From positions 1 to 64,000 of the forward strand of contig QNGA01000009.1 in the NCBI GenBank assembly GCA_003298465.1: a stretch of DNA of 64,000 nt, read 5' to 3'. Made by a program: the position numbers and the translations under genes. Source of the stretch: a halophilic archaeon (GTDB taxonomy: Archaea; Halobacteriota; Halobacteria; Halobacteriales; Haladaptataceae). Below the pieces are notes generated by a model. It did no database searches, was not told the origin of the DNA, and saw nothing but the letters and a program-made list of their open reading frames with translations. This document shows positions 54,015 through 62,420 of the stretch, in pieces (position 1 is the stretch's first letter; each line of letters opens with the position of its first letter).

Positions 54015-54388
54015 AGTTCGTCTCCCATCTTCGACCAGATATCCTCAAGGCGTTCGTCGGCGTTCCGCGGCGGTCGTTTGACCGTCACCGATAAGTTATC
54101 ATCATCGTCCATAGAAATCATCACATCCTCAAAATCTCGTTCGTATTTCGTAGTTTGACCCCCTCCGGGGTTGATTATATCCTGTTGACGGACGAGCGAG
54201 GCTTGGCTGAGGAGTTCGAGTTTCCGGTACAACGTCGACTTGGGGATATCACAGGTGTCGATGAGTTCGGTTGCAGTCATGGGTTCAGCTGTTTCACGGA
54301 GGATGGTCTGACAGTCGGCATCATCCAGCGCATCTAAGATCGCCTGCAACGATGGAGAGTCCTCAGATAACGCTGAATCGCGCACCAT
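54011..54388 (-). CDS. Winged-helix transcription regulator
   Basis: 125 residues. LQAILDALDDADCQTILRET, then TATELIDTCDIPKSTLYRKL and ELLSQASLVRQQ form an ArsR-like winged helix. The C-terminal half has a beta-hairpin and YERDFEDVMISMDDDDNLSV. Co-translated with the three-TM protein downstream. Confidence 0.78.
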   Translation of the reverse strand: MVRDSALSEDSPSLQAILDALDDADCQTILRETAEPMTATELIDTCDIPKSTLYRKLELLSQASLVRQQDIINPGGGQTTKYERDFEDVMISMDDDDNLSVTVKRPPRNADERLEDIWSKMGDEL

Positions 54389-54485
54389 TGTCTGATTTTG
54401 GCAGGTACTCGGGATCTGCTATCCAGTTACGACTCGACCTACATAGAGCGAGCTCAGGCTTGGATCCGCTGTCAGATCTGCGGGA

Positions 54486-54779
54486 TCATGAATCGAAATT
54501 CTCCCCAATTCGTCGTTTTCCCTCATCAGTGACGTCATAGAGCCCTCGGCCGACTGGACGGATTTGCCCTTGCTCATGGAGTCGAGTACACGTTTGGTCG
54601 ACCGTGATCGGGTGACGATCTGCAGTTCTAGCGATCTCCATGACACGGAGTGGTGCATCTGCGATGAGTATCTCAAGGATTTCCCTGTCGATTTCTCGAC
54701 TAAGTTCACTCATCACTTCCCTCACTCGTCCAGCATTCGCTGACTCCTCGTGACGTGATTTTGCTGGCTCGTTCATCAT
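54486..54779 (-). CDS. Winged-helix protein coupled to tfb
   Basis: 97 residues: LSREIDREILEILIADAPLR, VMEIARTADRHPITVDQTCT, RLHEQGQIRPVGRGLYDVTD. Resembles the phage phiH-type/PhiH1 repressor-like winged helix of haloarchaea. The ATG overlaps the tfb stop by four bases, so the two are translated together. This suggests the regulator acts with, or modulates, this TFB. Confidence 0.75.
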   Translation of the reverse strand: MMNEPAKSRHEESANAGRVREVMSELSREIDREILEILIADAPLRVMEIARTADRHPITVDQTCTRLHEQGQIRPVGRGLYDVTDEGKRRIGENFDS

Positions 54780-55750
54780 ACATAGCCCTCTTCCTCTGCG
54801 TAGACGTCAAGCAGCTCCTGGTAGCGATCTCGAATAGTTACTTTACTTATGTGAGCCACATTGCTTACTGTCTCTTGCGTTAATTGCTCATTCGTGAGAT
54901 GCGTCGCCGCGTAGATAGCAGCCGCTGCAAGGCCAGCAGGACTCTTTCCGCTAAGGACGCCCTGTGCCTTTGCCGTAGTGAGTAGGTCTCGAGCTTGGCG
55001 CGTTGCTTCGTCACTCACGTCAAGAGCTGACGCGAATTGGGGGACGTATTCCTGTGGATTGGTTGGTTCAATTTCCAATTCAAGTTCCCTGGAAATATAT
55101 CGGTAGGCACGCTGAATACGGATTTTCTCTACGCGACTGACTTCAGCGAATTTAGACAGTGGCCGTGGCGTGCCGTGTTGTTTGGCTGCGGCGTACAATG
55201 AGGCTGTTGCCATTCCTTCGATGGACCGGCCTGGAAGTAGATTTTCGTCGACTGTTCGTCGGTAGAGTACTCCTGCGGTTTCTCGAACTGGGCTTGGAAC
55301 GTCGAGGGCGGATGCCATTCGCCTGATCTCGCCGAGCGCTTGCTTGAGATTCCGCTCGTGGGCGTCTTTAGTTCGAAACCGTTCGTCCCACGTTCGGAGT
55401 CGTTGCAAGCGAGTTCGCTTACGATTGGATACTGCTTGTCCGTATGCATCCTTATTCTGCCAGCTGATCGTCGTACTGAGTCCCTTATCATGCATGAGCT
55501 CCGTGGTTGGTGCCCCGACACGACTTTTCTCGTCTTTTTCATCACTATGGAATGCACGCCATTCTGGTCCCCGGTCAATGGACCCTTCGTCGAGAACCAG
55601 CCCACACTCCTCACAGGTCGTTTCACCGTGCTCATCGTCGTGAATAGCCGCCCCATCACATTCCGGGCACGATGAATGGAGTTGGGACTCGGTAACCGAT
55701 TGCCTTTCGTTGGTGTGACCGTCTTCGATATTGAGTTGCGTATTAGTCAT
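54776..55750 (-). CDS. tfb: Transcription initiation factor TFB
   Basis: 324 residues. The N-terminal zinc ribbon is CPEC (about 29-32) and CEEC (about 46-49), followed by the B-finger region (RGPEWRAFHSDEKDEKSRVG). Two cyclin-fold repeats follow (LKQALGEIRRMASALDVPSP, GRSIEGMATASLYAAAKQHG; then QYVPQF-type EYVPQFASALDVSDEATRQA, GKSPAGLAAAAIYAATHLTN), and the C-terminal HISKVTIRDRYQELLDVYAE. Bridges TBP-DNA and RNA polymerase. Haloarchaea use many TFB-TBP combinations; this copy heads a two-gene operon. A TBP gene lies at 974. Confidence 0.95.
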   Translation of the reverse strand: MTNTQLNIEDGHTNERQSVTESQLHSSCPECDGAAIHDDEHGETTCEECGLVLDEGSIDRGPEWRAFHSDEKDEKSRVGAPTTELMHDKGLSTTISWQNKDAYGQAVSNRKRTRLQRLRTWDERFRTKDAHERNLKQALGEIRRMASALDVPSPVRETAGVLYRRTVDENLLPGRSIEGMATASLYAAAKQHGTPRPLSKFAEVSRVEKIRIQRAYRYISRELELEIEPTNPQEYVPQFASALDVSDEATRQARDLLTTAKAQGVLSGKSPAGLAAAAIYAATHLTNEQLTQETVSNVAHISKVTIRDRYQELLDVYAEEEGYV

Positions 55751-55959
55751 GAGTACTAAGTCTCGAATATCTTCTTTCGCTTTCTCCAGTGGATGTCTCT
55801 AGCAATGATGCGATGTGACACCTGAAGAGTATGCGGTGGATTCCCACTATTTGGGAATTCACCAATACACTTTACAAGAAGGAAACTATGTTTATTATTA
55901 CTAGGAATAGATACGTCTCTCGATGAAGCCTGAGTGACAATCAGATGAGAGTACAATGC

Positions 55960-56240
55960 TCACCAGAAAAACTGCTGTACGAACTGTGCCTTGATTAACA
56001 AGCGTTTGGCTTTCAGGGGCATCTCCATCTGGCAGCACACTTCCTCCAGTGGATCCCCAGGCTTGCCTACAACGATTCAACTAACCATTTCAAGGCTCTT
56101 GTGAGGAGTATAGAGGTAGTCGTACGTCCCTATGATTTCGAACCTGATTCTTTCGCCTGATTCGACGATGAGCTCGATCGGATCAAAGGAATAATCGCTT
56201 CCTTCTGTGACCATTAAGATCGTATTCGTACTCTGTTCGA
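55960..56240 (-). pseudogene. Cupredoxin (halocyanin-like) gene with internal deletion
   Basis: The frame reads TNTILMVTEGSDYSFDPIEL, IVESGERIRFEI, then directly IGTYDYLYTPHKSLEMVS, a TGA, and IVVGKPGDPLEE. In halocyanin-like proteins about 40 residues separate the FEI strand from the TTGTYDYFCIPHKSLGM copper-binding loop; they are missing, the ligand Cys is replaced and CGA has probably become TGA. Adjacent to the cytochrome bd genes. Confidence 0.6.
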
Positions 56241-56594
56241 TGAAGTATCTGTCTCAACACTTGTATTGGAATTCGAGCTGCTGCATCTGGCGACCCTTGT
56301 TAACCGGCAGTTGCGGCGATTCTATCTACCCTCAGAATCCGTCGACGCTCCAGAAGTTAGCATCAGTGATCCATTGATAGACCACTTTGGCGGATTCCCA
56401 ACGTCCGAGATTCAGCCGTTGATTGACTGTCACTGCTCTCGAAGTTCAACTGATGGCAACACCATTCGTCGCTGTACGTCCCTGTGTTGCAGGACCGCCT
56501 ATAGGGCAAGAGGGATTCGCAGACCTGCTTCCTCCTTTCAACATCTCGACTCCACGGATACGCTATGTCAGATGGCTGCATGGCGGTGGTGTCG
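56241..56594. other. No gene recognised
   Basis: About 350 bases upstream of cydA. Frames on both strands lack features. Presumably holds the cydAB promoter, which I cannot place. Confidence 0.4.
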
Positions 56595-58019
56595 ATGATT
56601 GATCCCGTCATAGCGAGCCGACTCCAGTTCGCACTCACCACGATCGTTCACATCATCTTCCCAGTGATGAGCATGGGACTCGCACCCTTCCTCATCTACT
56701 TCACGTGGAAAGAGATTCGGACAACAGAGCCAATTTACGAGCAATTACGCCGATTTTGGGTGCGAGTCTTCGCCGTAAGTTTCGTCGTCGGCACAGTGAC
56801 CGGGATCGTCCTCGAGTTTGAGTTCGGGACGAACTTCGCCGCGTTCTCGACGACTGCCGGGGAGCTGTTCGGCGGCCCACTCGCTCTTGAAGGAATGATG
56901 GCGTTCATGCTCGAAGCGACGTTCCTCGGTATCTTTGTCTTCGGTCGAGACCGCGTCTCAGATCGTCTCTACTTCCTATCGAGCATTGCAGTCGGACTCG
57001 GAACGTGGCTCTCGGCCGTCTGGATTCTCATTGCGAACTCCTGGATGCAGACGCCTCGTGGATTCGAAACCGCCGTCAAGAACGGCCACCGCGTCGTGAA
57101 GCTCACCGAGCCATTCACGGCGTACTTCAACCCGAGATTTTCGTATATGTTCGTCCACATGCAGAACGCCGCAATCGAGTCGGTGGCACTCTTCATGGCT
57201 GGCATTGCCGCATACTACGTCTTCCGACATCACGTCTGGGGGTATTCGATTCAACACATCGATTTCTGGGAGAAGACGCTTAAGATAGCGCTAGTTGCTC
57301 TCCTCATCACAGCGCCGCTCCAGGTTCTGCAGGGTGACGCCTATGCCCGCCACGTCGCCGAAACCCAGCCCCAGAAATTCGCCGCAATGGAAGCCATCTG
57401 GGAGACGGAATCGTATGTCCCGGAGTACATCGTCGCCTTCCCGACGGACGTCAGCGACCTCCTAAACCCACGAACCAAGGATCTCTTCGGGATCGGCATC
57501 CCAGGCGGCGCGTCATGGCTCGCGAGCGGCGGAAACGCACAGGCAACGATACAGGGCCTAGAGTCGTTTTCGACGAAAGCACCGCCAGTGGCGATCGTCT
57601 TCTGGGCGTTCCGGATCATGGTTGCACTTGGGTTCTGGTTCATTCTGCTGGCGTTCTGGGGGGCGTATCGCTGGTGGCGCGGCGAACTGTTCGACGACGA
57701 TCTCCTCCACAAAGCCTTGATGGCATCTTCGCTCTTAGGTTTCGTCGCCGTTGAGGTCGGGTGGATTGTCACGGAGGTTGGCCGACAACCCTGGGTTATC
57801 CAAGGCGTTATGAAGACCACCGCTGCCGTCTCACCAGGGTTGACAAGCGGTGAAGCGACCTTCACCCTCCTCGGATTCGTCACCGGATATGCGCTTCTGC
57901 TCGGCCTGTACACCTACATTGTCGGTCGCATTATTCGGGATGGACCGCCGGCACGTGACAACCTCGAACTCAGCGACCGCTCGCAATCACCCAAGTCGGA
58001 GGTGACCACCAGTGACTGA
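56595..58019 (+). CDS. cydA: Cytochrome bd-type oxidase subunit I
   Basis: Membrane quinol oxidase subunit carrying the hemes; reduces O2 to water. 474 residues from MIDPVIAS (an upstream in-frame Met at 56565 is possible). Typical features: FALTTIVHIIFPVMSMG with the N-terminal heme His, FGTNFAAFSTTAGELFGGPL, EATFLGIFVFGRDRVSD, TAYFNPRFSYMFVHMQNAAI, and the quinol-side TEVGRQPWVIQGVMKT with the GRQPW motif. The Q-loop is short, as in the cyanide-insensitive branch. Overlaps cydB by eight bases. Confidence 0.93.
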   Translation: MIDPVIASRLQFALTTIVHIIFPVMSMGLAPFLIYFTWKEIRTTEPIYEQLRRFWVRVFAVSFVVGTVTGIVLEFEFGTNFAAFSTTAGELFGGPLALEGMMAFMLEATFLGIFVFGRDRVSDRLYFLSSIAVGLGTWLSAVWILIANSWMQTPRGFETAVKNGHRVVKLTEPFTAYFNPRFSYMFVHMQNAAIESVALFMAGIAAYYVFRHHVWGYSIQHIDFWEKTLKIALVALLITAPLQVLQGDAYARHVAETQPQKFAAMEAIWETESYVPEYIVAFPTDVSDLLNPRTKDLFGIGIPGGASWLASGGNAQATIQGLESFSTKAPPVAIVFWAFRIMVALGFWFILLAFWGAYRWWRGELFDDDLLHKALMASSLLGFVAVEVGWIVTEVGRQPWVIQGVMKTTAAVSPGLTSGEATFTLLGFVTGYALLLGLYTYIVGRIIRDGPPARDNLELSDRSQSPKSEVTTSD

Positions 58020-59013
58020 CGTCAAAGCGCTAGCGGCCGAGCCGCTATTTGGATTACCGCTCGCCGAGCTCTGGTTCGCCCTCTTATTCTTCATCTTCGG
58101 GATGTTCCTCTTTCTCGACGGCTTCGACTTCGGCGTCGGCATCCTCTTCGCCACTCGTGACGACGACCATGAGAAAGAGCAGTTGCTCGCGGCCGTCGGG
58201 CCGTTCTGGGACGGGAACGAAGTCTGGCTCGTTGTCTTCGGCGGTGCCCTTTTCGCGGCGTTCCCGGCCGTGTATGCGAATCTTTTCAGCCAGTACTATC
58301 TGCTGATGTTCGCAATTCTCGCTGCGCTCGGGCTCCGGGGACTCGCACCCGAGATGTACGAGGAACGTGAAGACGCCCGGTGGCGACGACTCTGGGGCTA
58401 TTCGTTCGTCGTCGGAAGTACGATGACGCCATTCTTGCTGGGGCTGTTCGTGATGAACTGGCTGCTCGGAGCCTCCGACCTCTTTACACCTGCGGGTATC
58501 CTCGGTGGCCTCGCAGTCCTCACGCTCACCGTCGTCGACGGTGCTGCGTTTCTTGGCCTGAAGACCCGCGGAACGCTCCGTGATGATGTCAGTACGTATG
58601 GGGTGCGAGCCGCGCTGAGCTATCTGGGGCTCGCAGTTCTCACGCTGGGGACCGTATACGCAACCGAACCGAGCCTGCGTGCGTCGTTCCAGTCACCTTT
58701 CGTCGGTATCCTCGTCATCACAACTGGCGTCCTAACAGTTGGCTATATCGTCGCCTTCTGGAGGCGTCGATACTACGTGGCGTTCGTCACAGCGGCCGCC
58801 CTCGTATTCGTGCTCGTCGGGCTCGTGGCCACACTCATGTTTCCGTACGTCAACCGTGCAGCGGGCCTCACCGTTCAGGACGCTATCGTCTCTACTCTGC
58901 CCCTTAATCTTATGTCAATCATGGCGAGCGTGCTCATCCCAATCGTTCTTGGGTATTTCGTCGTACTCTATTCAGCGTTCAGTGGCCCTGTCGAGACAGG
59001 AGAGACCTACTGA
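58012..59013 (+). CDS. cydB: Cytochrome bd-type oxidase subunit II
   Basis: 333 residues and about eight TM helices. Starts LAELWFALLFFIFGMFLFLD, then GFDFGVGILFATRDDDHEKE, GPFWDGNEVWLVVFGGALF and AAFPAVYANLFSQYYLLMFA, the CydB signature with the conserved WDGNEVW. C-terminal helix VLIPIVLGYFVVLYSAF. Overlaps cydA, so the subunits are made together. Confidence 0.93.
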   Translation: MTDVKALAAEPLFGLPLAELWFALLFFIFGMFLFLDGFDFGVGILFATRDDDHEKEQLLAAVGPFWDGNEVWLVVFGGALFAAFPAVYANLFSQYYLLMFAILAALGLRGLAPEMYEEREDARWRRLWGYSFVVGSTMTPFLLGLFVMNWLLGASDLFTPAGILGGLAVLTLTVVDGAAFLGLKTRGTLRDDVSTYGVRAALSYLGLAVLTLGTVYATEPSLRASFQSPFVGILVITTGVLTVGYIVAFWRRRYYVAFVTAAALVFVLVGLVATLMFPYVNRAAGLTVQDAIVSTLPLNLMSIMASVLIPIVLGYFVVLYSAFSGPVETGETY

Positions 59014-59170
59014 TACCACGAAAATCCACCTTCAGAATAACCGTCCCATCGAATCTCGGACCTGTTCAAGGAGGATGGTGGGGACGAACTGTGCGACGGA
59101 TCGGGTGAGAACAGTAATATCGTCACGGACAGGAACCGAGCCACAGTTGTCACGGATTCTCGTAACCTAG

Positions 59171-59640
59171 ATCGCAGTCGGTCATCCGAAGCACATCCGT
59201 GATGACCAAGACTGGGGCCGCCACGGGAACAAGCGTCTCCACGACTGGGCGTTCGATACGCTCATCCAGCAAATCGAGTACAAAGCCGAGGAACGCGGAA
59301 TTGATGTGGAGCGTGTGGATGAAGCCAGGTTGAAAACGTCGAAGACGTGTTGTTCGTGTAGGTGTGAGGCGTCGTCGAACCGTGTTGAGCGTGGTCTGTA
59401 TGTCTGCGATGAGTGTGAATTGGTGGCGAACGCCGACTGTAATGCGACGGAGAATATGCGAGCGGCAGTAACTCCGAATCCCGTGGGGGATAGGAGTAAC
59501 GGCTGTCTGGCACAGCCTTTGGTACGCCTGTTTGACACATCCACGGGCCGAGTGGCCCGCCGAGAACGGGTCGTATCGTAGACCAGCAAATATCCCAACG
59601 CTCGGGAAGCCGCGCCGTGAACGGCGCGGAGGCTGTCACC
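59171..59640 (+). pseudogene. tnpB: TnpB C-terminal half plus element right end
   Basis: Open from 59171 without a start: VGHPKHIRDDQDWGRHGNKR, LHDWAFDTLIQQIEYKAEER, CCSCRCEASSNRVERGLYVC and DECELVANADCNATENMRAA, ending at 59581. These are the last RuvC and zinc-finger parts of a TnpB different from the one at 6108. After it a stem, CCGCGCCGT-GA-ACGGCGCGG, and GAGGCTGTCAC (about 59610-59640) mark the element end. The N-terminal half and first RuvC Asp are missing. Confidence 0.8.
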
Positions 59641-59827
59641 TCGTTACGACACTCCGCTCGCTCGGGATCCTCCTCTACAACGTGAGCGAACTTATTAATC
59701 GATGGATCGCACACGAATTGAATCCGGACAGCAGTAACAGTTGAGACACCCCCAATGTGGACCCACGACCACCAGGATGTCGACTGATTTAGTCGGGTAG
59801 AAATGGTTCCTCGGCCAAGGTTCACTA

Positions 59828-60194
59828 ATGGCTCCAAAACGGCCCCTCCTTCGTGGCTCTCGTCGGCCCTCTCCATTCTGCTCTGCGTTTTGTCGGACTT
59901 ACGCAGGTTCCCATCGTATCCGCCCATGGGTCGGCGGTAACTGGCGGGCTCTCTCATGGCCAAGGCGTCGTTCTCGCCACCGTTGGCGTCGGACTGCTCG
60001 GCGGAGCCAGCGTGCTCAAACGAACGAACCACGTCTCACCAACAGTCACCCTCTACGGCGTCTTCGTCGGCATCACCATGACTGCGCTCGGTGCTAGCCT
60101 CTTCGAGGGGCTATTACCGGATTCTACGTACACTGCACATTCGATGCCGTTTCCGCGATCGTGGTATCCCCTCATATCGGTCACAGCTGGGTAA
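59828..60194 (+). pseudogene. Membrane protein with 5' frameshift and 3' truncation
   Basis: From 59853 the frame gives ALVGPLHSALRFVGLTQVPI, SAVTGGLSHGQGVVLATVGV, ASVLKRTNHVSPTVTLYGVF and MTALGASLFEGLLP, then TAA; in the same frame LIMLVSVN follows. An ATG at 59828 joins it if one A of the run near 59837 is removed (MAPNGPSFVALVGP). Looks like the first two or three TM helices of a larger membrane protein, possibly electron-transport related given the cydAB context. Confidence 0.5.
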
Positions 60195-60352
60195 CTGATC
60201 ATGCTGGTGAGTGTCAACTGAATCCCCTCTCCGACGGACGACAACGAGCATCTGCGAACTGCCGCTGACATCCGTCCCGGAACTGCAACAAGTCGTGAGG
60301 CGGGACAGCACGAGTAGAAACCTATACGCCTGTCCCACACAGAAGTTCATAT

Positions 60353-60748
60353 ATGGCGAATTCCAGTCCGTCCACGTTCATGCTGGGTATCGTTCTTGGC
60401 ATCGCACTCGTCGTCCTGGGGATCGGTGCCTACGTGCTCTCTGACTTCGCGAGTATCACGGCGCTCATTCCAGCCCTCTTCGGGGCTCTCATCGCCATCT
60501 TGGGCGTGGTGGGTCGCCAGCAGCCGGCTCGGCATCGGGTCGCTGCCTACGGAATCGGTCTTCTGGCCGTACTCGGCGTGCTGGGATCAACGCGGGGAAT
60601 TCCAGTTATCATCGCGTTGCTGACCGGCGAAGCAGTCGACTCGGTTATCGCGGCCGTCTCACAGGGTGTAATGATCGTCATCTGTCTCGTCCTCCTCGCC
60701 GCTGTAATCCAGTTCATCCGCAATGCGCGCACGACGATGAATCCGTGA
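60353..60748 (+). CDS. Four-TM membrane protein, unknown
   Basis: 131 residues: TFMLGIVLGIALVVLGIGAY, ITALIPALFGALIAILGVVG, VAAYGIGLLAVLGVLGSTRG and GVMIVICLVLLAAVIQFIRN. Resembles small haloarchaeal membrane proteins found next to oxidases. Single gene. Confidence 0.7.
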   Translation: MANSSPSTFMLGIVLGIALVVLGIGAYVLSDFASITALIPALFGALIAILGVVGRQQPARHRVAAYGIGLLAVLGVLGSTRGIPVIIALLTGEAVDSVIAAVSQGVMIVICLVLLAAVIQFIRNARTTMNP

Positions 60749-60883
60749 ACGATCGTAGCACCAGTGCTGTCCCCCACGAATTAGAATAGCTGATCCCCGA
60801 CGGATTGGGTATACGTCTAGCAGTGGTGATTGCACAAGTCACAGAACGCTGGTGGGACACCGCCAGAGAGACGTTGCGTGCCT

Positions 60884-61442
60884 TCACCAGTCGCCAACGT
60901 GGACGTAGATAGCTCCAGAGCGTCACCTGCAGGACGACGGATTTGAACCATACGTAGTACATCGCGTCGACTTCTTCGGTGCTGTGGTCACCGTCATTGA
61001 GGAACTCTCGAATCGTCGCGGTGATTGGATAGATGAACGTGATCACGTACCGGATGTCAATGTTCGTCAGGGCGTCGACGTCGTCGGTCTGGTTTTTCTT
61101 TGACCGATGATGCCGGCGAGCAATCTCGAACTAGTAGTCAAGCCACGCTTCGTCGTAGGGCGTATCACAGGTATCTCGAATCCATTGCCCAAACCGGTCA
61201 CGTACTCAGTCGAGATACTCGTCGATCGGCTCCCCGTCGGGCTGGCTGAAATAATAGAGCAGGAAGTCGTGATCACCGACGAAGCCATTCCAGACATCGA
61301 GAATGCCATCGACCTGCGGCTCGAGAATGTTACTAGCGTCCTGGAGATACACCTCGTCTTCCTCAGTGAACATCACGGACTGTTGCAGCTACTCGAATTC
61401 AGCCATACTGATCGGTGCCTCCTGCACCGAGTTCTCTCCCAT
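60884..61442 (-). pseudogene. Protoglobin with three internal stops and a 3' frameshift
   Basis: Minus-strand frame: TAG after MAEFE; then FTEEDEVYLQDASNILEPQV, DVWNGFVGDHDFLLYYFSQP; TGA after DEYLD; then RDRFGQWIRDTCDTPYDEAW; TAG after WLDY; then FEIARRHHRSKKNQTDDVDA and ITFIYPITATIREFLNDGDH, and a shift before YVHVGDW-TGA. FEIARRHHR-KKNQTD and the surrounding helices match archaeal protoglobins (heme-based gas binders). The stops probably replaced Gln, Arg and Gln codons. Divergent from the bat-type regulator. Confidence 0.8.
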
Positions 61443-61612
61443 CGTGTATCCGGGAATCTGATCGCTGCTCATCTAGGATCACTATCCTTGACTACCACGT
61501 TTGGATCTGTAAACATGGTAGTAATGTTGAAGGTAGTGAGGGTGTCATAGAACTTTTCGCACAATGTCGACAGTAGCCAAGTGAGCGGCGATTAGCGGGC
61601 AATCGTTCCAAG

Positions 61613-61620
61613 TTATATAT
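61613..61620 (+). promoter_or_regulatory. TATA box TTATATAT
   Basis: TTATATAT ends 24 bases before the ATG at 61645, the spacing of a leaderless haloarchaeal promoter. Confidence 0.55.
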
Positions 61621-61644
61621 CCGGGGTGGTGAGTATTGAGAGAT

Positions 61645-62331
61645 ATGGGTCTCATCGCTGAATACGAGATCACCTGTGAGCATCTCCCGCTCGTGGCGGT
61701 CGCAGGGGATGTTCCGGAAGCAACGCTGGATGTCGGACTCCAGCCCAATCACGGAAACCATCCACCGTTTATCGTTCACGCGACGCATGAAACGCCCGCG
61801 TCGATAGAGCAAGCCTTCGAATCATCATCGTTCGTGGCAGAGTATACTCTGGTCGGACAGGCAGGTGAAACGTGTCGATATCAGGTTTTGCCGGCTCTGG
61901 GAATGGAAGCCCAACTCGGCGATCAGATCAAGGACCTCTCAGAGCTCCGTGCACTCGCCACTACCGACTCTATTATTGAACGAATCCGCGTCACGTCGAC
62001 CGGCTGGATACAAAGTGGGTGGTTCAGCGATAGGGCTGTGTTGGACGAGTTTCGCACGTTCTGGCAGCGTAACGGTAAATTCACCTTGCGGCGACTCACT
62101 TACGATGGAGAGGCCGCAGAAGCGGGCGACGGACTCACTGACCACCAGCGCGAGGCACTCCGAATCGCCTACGAGATGGGCTACTTCGACATTCCGCGAA
62201 CGGCAACGCTCGATGAAATCGCTGCCGAAATCGGGATCACCGCCTCGTCGCTCTCCGAGCGTCTCCGTCGAGCACAAACCCACCTCATCGAAACAACTGT
62301 TGCCTCGACGTGGCCGCCGCTACCTGAGTGA
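61645..62331 (+). CDS. Bat-type HTH_10 regulator
   Basis: 228 residues from the ATG at 61645. The N-terminal domain (MGLIAEYEITCEHLPLVAVA, FIVHATHETPASIEQAFESS) is a bat-type ligand region. The C-terminal HTH_10 is LTDHQREALRIAYEMGYFDI, then ATLDEIAAEIGITASSLSER and LRRAQTHLIETTV. Possible target: the neighbouring globin, oxidase or ABC genes. Ninety bases upstream of the ABC exporter. Confidence 0.88.
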   Translation: MGLIAEYEITCEHLPLVAVAGDVPEATLDVGLQPNHGNHPPFIVHATHETPASIEQAFESSSFVAEYTLVGQAGETCRYQVLPALGMEAQLGDQIKDLSELRALATTDSIIERIRVTSTGWIQSGWFSDRAVLDEFRTFWQRNGKFTLRRLTYDGEAAEAGDGLTDHQREALRIAYEMGYFDIPRTATLDEIAAEIGITASSLSERLRRAQTHLIETTVASTWPPLPE

Positions 62332-62420
62332 GATTGCGGTTTCTTCGTCAAGCCATATAAACTGCCGCACAAATGAGAGACAGGCTTAGCGGACACCCCT
62401 CCTAAGTATGGCATCCCCCT

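Noticed and set aside
59262..60032. 256-codon minus-strand frame
   Set aside because: It is antisense to the TnpB C-terminal remnant and the membrane-protein remnant; no recognisable domain.
6108..61442. Recoding of TAG as an amino acid, to explain the many amber-interrupted frames
   Set aside because: Intact genes here end in TAG (tbp, hemD, the gene at 4193), TGA and TAA stops also interrupt the same classes of pseudogene, and single transitions explain most of them.
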